Origin: Atherinomorus stipes
Lineage: Eukaryota; Chordata; Actinopteri; Atheriniformes; Atherinidae
DNA: 64,000 nucleotides
Reading direction: 5' to 3'
Assembly (NCBI GenBank): GCA_023101725.1
Contig: JALJCO010013448.1
Span: 675,001-739,000, forward strand
Shown: in pieces, positions 57,521 to 64,000 of the stretch
How the letters are laid out: every line of letters starts with the position of its first letter
How positions within the stretch are numbered: position 1 is the stretch's first letter
Made by a program: the position numbers and the translations under genes
The notes under the pieces: generated by a model
The model's database searches: none
What the model was told of the DNA's origin: nothing
The model's input: only the letters and a program-made list of their open reading frames with translations

Positions 57521-58475
57521 TATCTTCGCCGTGGAGCTTCACACACAGCTGAATTTCCCCACGCTCAAAAAGGATGCTAATACGCATGCTCACACTAAAA
57601 ACCACAGCAAAGTCTTGCTGCATGCGCACGTAATTGGCGTGTCTCAGTTGTACTCATGTCTCAACTGTAGTCAGTCTACCCTGCTGCATGGGTGATTTTC
57701 TTTCAGCTGCAACAAGTTATTAACCCCAACTGGTCCAATGAGCTGCTTCTCGTTTCCTAAACAAGCATGTGGAAAGACACATCTGTGGTGGAAAAGATGT
57801 TATATGGATTCCATATAACAGCAAAATAAAGACATTCTTCTCAAACACCTCCACCCCCCCCCCCCCCCCCCCTGATGGAATATAATCAGCATAACTCCAA
57901 CTCCTGCAGAAACGGTGCAGCTTAATTGCAGGATGCTGTAAACTAGCCAGCAGACGGCACACTGCAGCATCTGGAGTGTTTTATTTCCTTCTCTCTCCGG
58001 TGCAGGATGACACTGTTGGTTTTAACTCTGGTGATTGACGTCTCCTCCTCAGCAAATTCCTCTCCACTCCGCCGTTTTCTCACTGTCACTCTCAGAGAAA
58101 TGGTGGTTGCTCAAAAACAAACGAGGAAATGGATCAGGCTGAAGGGACCCAGATGAGCCAGACTACAGTATGGTTAGAGTAATGAGATATAATCGCTGTT
58201 TTTACTGACTGCAGTCCACGCTGAGTAAGAAATACACAAAACTATGTAGCCTCACACGGTGCAGTCCAAAGGCCACAAAACAATGAAGCCTTTAAAAGTT
58301 TTATTGCAATCATTACGGAGCATTTCCAAGAGGCAAACTGGGCCAACTGTGTGATGTTTTTGGTCATTAAATGTCTTGAGTTCTTCGAGTTAAACAGAGG
58401 ACAGAGTGCCGTAGTACTACAACCACAGCGAGTAGAAAAATACAACTTCTGTCTCCCATAGCAGAGGTCAGCCCG
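57521..58475. other. Unique sequence with a C-run
   Basis: A run of 19 C at 57854-57872 is the only simple repeat. Frames of 63-80 codons show no domain. Confidence 0.55.
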
Positions 58476-58605
58476 AGGGTCTCATTTATAAACGTTGCAT
58501 ACGCACAAAACGGGGCCTCCATGCAAAATTTGTGATTTATAAAACGCAAACTTGACGGGAGAATGTGCATTTCTCACGCAAACTCACGCGTACACTGGTT
58601 TTGGA
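58476..58605. mobile_element. Fragment of a DNA element with GGTCTCATTTATAAACG end
   Basis: AGGGTCTCATTTATAAACGT, TGCATACGCACAAAACGG and TGTGATTTATAAAACGCAAA are words I recognise from a fish DNA-element family, possibly PIF/Harbinger. It stops near ACTCACGCGTACACTGG. Only one end is visible, so the assignment is weak. Confidence 0.4.
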
Positions 58606-58774
58606 GACTGGGGAAACTGGCGACACAGATGGTGAGGTGGGGAACTGAAACCACACCATCATGACTCCCCTGCTGGCAGCGCGGCGTCCTGTCACTTGTG
58701 ATAGTGTCCCCTGGCTGCACAGCTTTAAACATCGCCCTTTGGCTGACTGGTTGGTGCTTTTAATCAGCAGAGGG

Positions 58775-60034
58775 GGGCTACACGCAAAGAAAACTGAGGT
58801 CATCACCTACGACGCTGCACCACAACATCAACCTCTGATAACAGCAGGAGGCGCTGTGCCGAAAGAAGTCGATGACTTCAAATACCCGGGCTCATGGGTC
58901 AAGATCTAAAAGTGAGGAACTTGCATGGGGGGCCCTGAACGGCATGACCAGTGTACACTGTAAATTGTAATGTTGGTTTAAATAGAATCTATCTAGTAAG
59001 CAGAACTTAATTTTTACTTAGTTGTTAGTAATACTTATTCTAAATAAGTTGTAAGAACTTTGGAGGGCAACATGTTAGATAACTTAATTTACTTAAGTTG
59101 AAACAGCTTAATTAAAATGAGTTAGGGGTGGTGAGGGAGCAGGTTTCCCACAATGCAGTTGACTTTTTTTTAACAATAAATTGGAGATCTTGTTTGTTTA
59201 TTCCTGTATTTAACACCTACTATCCAGCAGCTGCTGCACCGCGACAGAGAAGTATGTGGTGTGACAATAGTTGTAGCTAAAACCCACATAAGTTCTTGCT
59301 ACATAGTAAGAACAGTATTGAGTTCGTCATTTACTTTAAGTAAGATGAACTCAAAAGCATCATGTCGGTAAAAATTAAAATTGAAATAGTGTGAAACATC
59401 TCATCTAATTTCTGTGAAATTAATCACAAAAGTTTGTTACCCAGCATCATTCACTTACAGTTTAATCAAATTTATTAAGTTCAGAAAAGTTCTACAAACT
59501 TAAACCATTTTAGTTTATTCTACTTAATCCCTCCTATTCCAGTTTACGTATTTTTTTTTAGGCAGAGAGTTTGCATATTTTTTTTAAGTAAAGCCAACTT
59601 ATTAGAATTTACAGTGTATGGAACTCCAACCTTCCCCGCCAAATCGAACTCGGCTTCTTCGTCCGTTCTGCTCTATGGCAGTGAATGCTGGACACTGATT
59701 CCAACCCCAGAGAAGTCCCTGGACGGGTGCTACACCAGGATGCTGCGTGCAGTGCGTAACATCAGCAGGAGTGCGCATGTAGCCAAGAAAATCCTGTACA
59801 AGGGAATACCAAGGGTGAGCGACAAGATTGCTGTGAGGAGAATGAGACGAGCAGGACATTGCCGAAGGCATTGAGAGCTGCCAGCCAGCCAGCTGGTGCT
59901 ATGGGTCAAGAGGACGTCCCACACTGACATACGTGGACATACTCAAGATGGATGCAGGAGGCCTGAGCACCAACGAACTGGCCAGATGTTTGGAGAACCG
60001 GGATGACTGGGAGCAACGATGGAGGTTCGTCTGA
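58775..60034 (+). pseudogene. Non-LTR retrotransposon RT C-terminal region, split by a MITE
   Basis: Conserved phrases appear in order: KKTEVITYD, KEVDDFKYPGSWV, EELAWGALNGMTSV, then after a 661-bp insertion WNSNLPRQIELGFF, SVLLYGSECWTL, SLDGCYTRMLRAVRN, GIPRVSDKIAVRRMRRAGHC, RGRPTLTYVDILKMDAG and CLENRDDWEQRW before a stop near 60032. I know this order from the end of ORF2 in a LINE group found in fish and many invertebrates. The clade, RTE-like or other, is not certain from memory. Frameshifts sit near 58905, 59656 and 59905, and the catalytic RT core and endonuclease are absent. Dead fragment. Confidence 0.85.
58956..59616. mobile_element. 661-bp TA-flanked MITE inserted in the LINE
   Basis: Ends CACTGTAAATTGTAATGTTG and, inverted, CACTGTAAATTCTAATAAGT. 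TA is duplicated at 58954-58955 and 59617-59618. Both arms carry AAGTTG/CAACTT and ACTTAAG words. Removing the element and one TA restores the LINE reading TSVWNSNLP, so the insertion site is certain. A TA duplication fits Tc1/mariner-type transposition. No transposase is encoded. Confidence 0.93.
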
Positions 60035-60676
60035 GGATGACCCAAAGAGAGAGCCCTGTCCAGCCTCTCCTCATGTCCTGTCTCTCTCAAACATTTAATT
60101 CCCCTTCATATCTAATTATTATCAGACTGACTTTATAAGATCCAAACCAGCAGCGTTATTTATGCTGCAGGTGAGCTGAAACTATAAGAACCTTTCAGAT
60201 AAATAAAAAAAAAAAAGTCCGTAAGCAAACTCGTATGTTAAATCAACATTTCATCAACGTTTTCGCATCTTCCTCTATGATATATGTGATATATTTACCA
60301 CATTAACACAGATTCTGACCAGGTGCACGGCAGTCAGACTGATTGATCTAAGCATATTAATACCGTGGAGACGCTCGTGTGTGATGCTGTGCATAATGCA
60401 TCGGTGCTGCTGGAGGACCTACAGGTGGAAGAATTAGAAGGAAACGTGTTTTCAGGGATTCACCAGGATTTCCTGGTCCAATGATGATGATGATAATGAT
60501 TGACTAACAAGCAGATGTTAGATTACAAGTTATTTTATTAGTAAAATAAAAATGGCAACCTTTATTTTGGCCCATATTTTAATGGAAGTTCTCAGCATTG
60601 AAGCAGTGATTGGTTTACATTGGATTGGGGGTAAATTGGGACTGTGACGTCCATCTCAGTCCCAGAGGCCAGAATA
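60035..60676. other. Unique sequence, no gene seen
   Basis: Unique AT-rich sequence between the LINE relic and the third foldback copy. Includes a short GAT repeat near 60482. No exon. Confidence 0.5.
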
Positions 60677-61424
60677 GGGGATTATCACGCTTACCGGTAG
60701 TTCCAAGATTTTGGACACTTCCTCTTCCGGGCCATGTTAACGACAGCCGTTCCTGCTCTGTTATACTGTTTAAATCGGATAAACTCCAAACATACTTAAG
60801 TTTTCATTCTAGACTGAAGTGATACTGGATCAAAAGCTGGATCAAAGCGATCGATTCGCCGCGGTGAAGGGCCGAACTTTATAATAAAACACACGTTTGT
60901 TTGTAGCCGATGGGGCACAACACCGGCACTTCACAGCATGCTAGCATTAGCCAGCTAGCGTTTACTGACGTGCTTAACATTGTGCGTCTTAAAACACACA
61001 AACATCTGAAAATCGGGTCTGTACCCCCCGTTTCCAGTGGAACAACTGGGGACTGCCAAGAAAGGAGACGCTTTCAGATGCTTGTGTGTTTTCAGCCGCA
61101 CAAAGTTAGGCACGTTATCGAGCTGGCTAATGCTAACCTGCTAACATGACTGCGCAGTCTGCCGGCCACAAACAAACGTGTGTCGTTTTATTATAAAGTT
61201 CGGTCCTTCACCGCGGCGAATCGATCGTTTTGATCCACTTCTTCCTTAGCATCACTTCAGTCTGGAATGAAAACTTGGCATTGGCGTTTATCCGATTTAC
61301 AAAGTTTAACAGAGTAGTAGCTGGTAGACTACTGTTAGCAGGCTAGCATTAGCCAGCTTGATAACGTGCCTAACTTTGTGCGGCTGAAAACACACAAGCA
61401 TCTGAAAGCGTCTCCTTTCTTGGC
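60677..61424. mobile_element. TA-flanked foldback element, copy 3 (right part lost)
   Basis: TA at 60675-60676 is followed by GGGGATTATCACGCTTACCG. The order then follows copy 2: GGATCAAAGCGATCGATTCG, GGGGCACAACACCGGCACTT, GTTTCCAGTGGAACAACTGG, CAGCCGCACAAAGTTAGGCA, the centre, and back out to GAAAGCGTCTCCTTTCTTGG at 61424. Where copy 2 continues with CAGTCCCCAGTTGTTCCACT, this copy turns into a distorted version of the same sequence (see 61425-62480). The right end is not recognisable. Confidence 0.9.
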
Positions 61425-61628
61425 GTTGTTATGGAAAGGGGGGAAGAGATTTTAGATGTTTGTGGTTTTAAGAAAAAAAAAGGGAAATAGTGGGGGCCGA
61501 AAAAAGGTGTTTTATATAAAGCGGCTGGGGATGTTTTACTTTTATATAAGAAAAAAAATAAAAGTGATTATAATAAAAAAAAGGAGGAGGGAGAGGGGAG
61601 GGGAAAAGGGAGGGATAATAGAAAAAAA

Positions 61629-61678
<50 letters not shown>

Positions 61679-62366
61679 ATTTAGGAGAGGAAAGAGGAAA
61701 TAAAATAATGAGGGGGGGGGGGGGGGGGGGGGGGAGGAAAGGGGAAAAAATAAGAAAAGGAGAAGGGGGGGATGAAATATAAAAGAGGGGGGGTTGGTAT
61801 AATTAAGATTCTTCACCAACCTACGAAAAAACTGAAAAAAGATTAAATATTTAACTGGGAGGGGAGGAGGAGGAAATGAAAAAGGAAATGTAACCAAAAA
61901 ATAATAAAAAAAGAAAAAAAATTCAAATTTAAAATGTTAGAAACAAAAAATGACATTTTGTTCTCTGCCCTGAGCTGTAATCTGGAGATAAAAAATTTTT
62001 CCTCTTTCCTCAAACCTAAACAAAACAAAAAAAAATAGAGAGAATATATTAGTAACTGGAAAAAAAAAAGAAGAAAAATTTTCACGAAAGATGAAGAAGG
62101 AAAGAAGAAAAAAAAAAAAAAAATAAAAAGAAAAAGAAAAGAAATAAAAGAGGGTGAGTATGTTATTTACATAATAACAAACAAAAAAAAAAAAATGATT
62201 ATAAGAATGAAAAAAAAGGGATGGATGAATATGTGATTATGAATGATTAATTTCTTATTGTATTTTTTTAGTTCTCTTTTTAACTATAATTTTTTTTTTT
62301 TATTTTATTATAATATTTATTATACATTTATGATTATAGTTAATTTTTTATTAATAGATATTATAT

Positions 62367-62412
<46 letters not shown>

Positions 62413-62480
62413 AAATATAAAAAAAAAAAATAAGAAAAGGGGGGCCAGAAGAAGGGAAAAATGTTTCATTTATAAATATA
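61425..62480. other. Homopolymer-rich segment, probable assembly error
   Basis: Long A-runs (about 43 at 61632-61675; about 40 at 62371-62410), a G-run of about 22 at 61713-61734, and dense AAAAGGGG-type text. The first 60 bases still follow the foldback element loosely: GTTGTTATGGAAAGGGGGGA for GTTGTTCCACTGGAAACGGG, and AGATGTTTGTGGTTTTAAGA for AGATGTTTGTGTGTTTTAAG. This pattern looks like uncorrected low-quality sequence. The open frames here are artefacts. Confidence 0.7.
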
Positions 62481-63540
62481 AAATTATATTAATGTGTCTT
62501 GAATGTCTCATGTCTGTATCCTAATGTGTTTTATATAATGTCTAAAAATCTCTAAATGTCTAAAATTCCCAAATTCTCTATAATATCCTTATGATTTCTT
62601 AATGGTCTAATGTCCTAAAGTGTAAATATATATATATATTAAGTCCCATGACCCTAAAATGTTCTTTTAATTCTCAAATTCCCCCAAAAGTCTCTCAATC
62701 CTGAAAAATCCCAAATCCTCCTAAATTCTTTTAAAAATTTTTAAATCTCTTGAATGTTTCTTGAATGTGTCTTCACTGTGTCCTTCATGTATCATAATGT
62801 GTCTGAATTTTCTTATCAAATTTAAATGATGTAAAATGTCTTTAAATGATTTAATTCTTTAAATATATTTAATGATTTGTATTTTTTTAATGGCTAATGT
62901 CCCAAATGTCTCGAATGTCATGGAAGGTTAATATTTGTTTTATTTTTTTATATTTATATGATATCATGTTATCTTTTAATATCTTAATTGATAAACATCT
63001 TATAAACATCAAATGTCATGAACCCCCTAATTGATGATGCTGATTTTCTTTATAATAATTGATAATTATAGATGAATTCCTTCTTTGATTTTTAATTAAT
63101 GTAAAATTTGATTAATTAAGTTTCTTGAATGCATCCTGAATGTCCTCTGAATGTGTCCTAATTGTGTCCTTAATGTTTCTTGAATGTCCTCTGAATGGGT
63201 CCATATCTATCTTGAATGTCCTCTGAATGTGTTTTGAATATGTCTTGAATCTCTCTTGAATGTGTCCTAAATATGTCTGGAATGTCCTCCATATACATCT
63301 TGGATGTGTCCGGAATGTCTCCTGAATGTGTCCTAAATATGTCCATAAATGTATCTTAAAAGTCCCCTGATCATGTCTTGAATGTGTCCCAAATGTTTCC
63401 CAAAGTCCCCCCGAATGTCTCTTGAATGTTCTCTGAATGTGTCTTGAATATGTTCTGAATGTCTCTCGAACGTCTTGAATTTCGTCTGCATACATCTTGA
63501 ATGTGTCCTGAATGTCCCCTTTATGTACCGTAATCTTTCC
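62481..63540 (-). repeat. Degenerate TGTCTTGAATGTGTCC repeat, partly distorted
   Basis: From about 62497 words like GTGTCTTGAATGTCTCATGT and ATGTCTAAAAATCTCTAAAT appear, at first very AT-rich and irregular. They become regular after about 63115 (TCTTGAATGTCCTCTGAATG, GTGTCCTAAATATGTC). Basic spacing is about 11-12 bases between GAATGT words. Part of the disorder before 63.1 kb may be continued poor sequence quality. Confidence 0.75.
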
Positions 63541-64000
63541 TTCATGTATCTTGAATGTCCCCTGAACATGTCTTGAATGTGTCTTGACTTTGTCCTGAAT
63601 GTGTCCTTCATGTACCTGTATCTTGAATGTCCCCTGAACATGTCTTGAATGTGTCTTGACTCTGTCCCGAATGTGTCCTTCATGTACCTGTATCTTGAAT
63701 GTCCCCTGAACATGCCTTGAATGTGTCTTGACTCTGTCCCGAATGTGTCCTTCATGTACCTGTATCTTGAATGTCCCCTGAACATGTCTTGAATGTGTCT
63801 TGACTCTGTCCCGAATGTGTCCTTCATGTACCTGTATCTTGAATGTCCCCTGAACATGTCTTGAATGTGTCTTGACTCTGTCCCGAATGTGTCCTTCATG
63901 TACCTGTATCTTGAATGTCCCCTGAACATGTCTTGAATGTGTCCTGACTCTGTCCCGAATGTGTCCTTCATGTACCTGTATCTTGAATGTCCCCTGAACA
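63541..64000 (-). repeat. 72-bp higher-order tandem repeat, open at window end
   Basis: TGTACCTGTATCTTGAATGT occurs at 63611, 63683, 63755, 63827, 63899 and 63971, exactly 72 bp apart. The first unit (63545) is 66 bp, lacking CCTGTA. Units are nearly identical. As 72 is 24 codons, a 212-codon minus frame with HIQDMFRGHSR-type phrases stays open. It is not a gene. The array continues beyond the window. Confidence 0.96.

Noticed and set aside
61456..62085. Lys-rich plus frame and hydrophobic minus frames
   Set aside because: They lie in homopolymer-rich sequence that is probably an assembly error.
63333..63971. 212-codon minus-strand frame with HIQDMFRGHSR repeats
   Set aside because: It follows the 72-bp DNA repeat exactly and changes as DNA, not as protein.

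Overview
This is vertebrate nuclear DNA, most probably from a teleost fish. The best evidence is the repeat content: L2/Maui-type LINE copies ending in the tail AAACTTGCCTTGCC, a tRNA-derived SINE that reads like the common fish type, TTAA-flanked elements with 'rGGrATAGTTCACCC'-like ends, hAT-like elements ending in TAGGGATGCAC, and a DNA transposon with 'CACCrGCCACTTTATTAGG'-type ends. (TG)n runs, long G or C homopolymers and strong CpG depletion also fit. I cannot name the species. I found no convincing host protein-coding exon, no structural RNA gene and nothing prokaryotic. Almost every long open frame lies inside a tandem array whose period keeps a frame open, or inside a dead transposon.

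Layout. 0.67-3.5 kb: a 25/26-bp minisatellite of about 110 units. 4.5-8.0 kb: two hAT-like elements around a unique segment; the first holds four tandem ~300-bp internal units. 9.2-12.7 kb: LINE and DNA-transposon relics, a 5'-truncated L2, then a TA-flanked foldback element. 13.5-16.5 kb: DNA transposons nested several levels deep. 16.5-18.1 kb: unique. 18.3-19.1 kb: SINE with a minisatellite growing out of it. 20.1-23.3 kb: second foldback copy and two abutting TTAA elements. 24-27.3 kb: relics, a minus-strand LINE, and a plus-strand L2 reverse transcriptase with an in-frame 51-bp tandem expansion. 28.3-30.8 kb: an 11-bp array and AT-rich degenerate repeats. 30.8-34.9 kb: unique sequence and a 29-bp minisatellite. 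34.9-37.3 kb: a composite with hAT-like ends enclosing a second 11-bp array. 38.3-41.4 kb: two arrays of one 33-bp repeat. 44.1-49.0 kb: a 21-bp array, a GAA-type tract and a 15-bp array. 51.2-52.0 kb: the 25/26-bp repeat of 0.67-3.5 kb again, inverted. 52.4-57.5 kb: third hAT-like copy, a 35-bp array inside a transposon, and a TTAA foldback element. 58.8-60.0 kb: a dead LINE split by a 661-bp TA-flanked element. 60.7-61.4 kb: third foldback copy, running into homopolymer-rich sequence that looks like assembly error (61.4-62.5 kb). 62.5-64 kb: an array that leaves the window.

No genes cooperate here. The coherent theme is tandem repetition. By eye at least a fifth of the window is tandem array, several arrays sit inside identifiable transposon copies, and seven of them show higher-order periods, the usual mark of unequal exchange. 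The most checkable observations are the inverted sharing of one minisatellite family 48 kb apart, the in-frame expansion inside the L2, the precise TA insertion in the LINE, and the corrupted segment near 61.4 kb.
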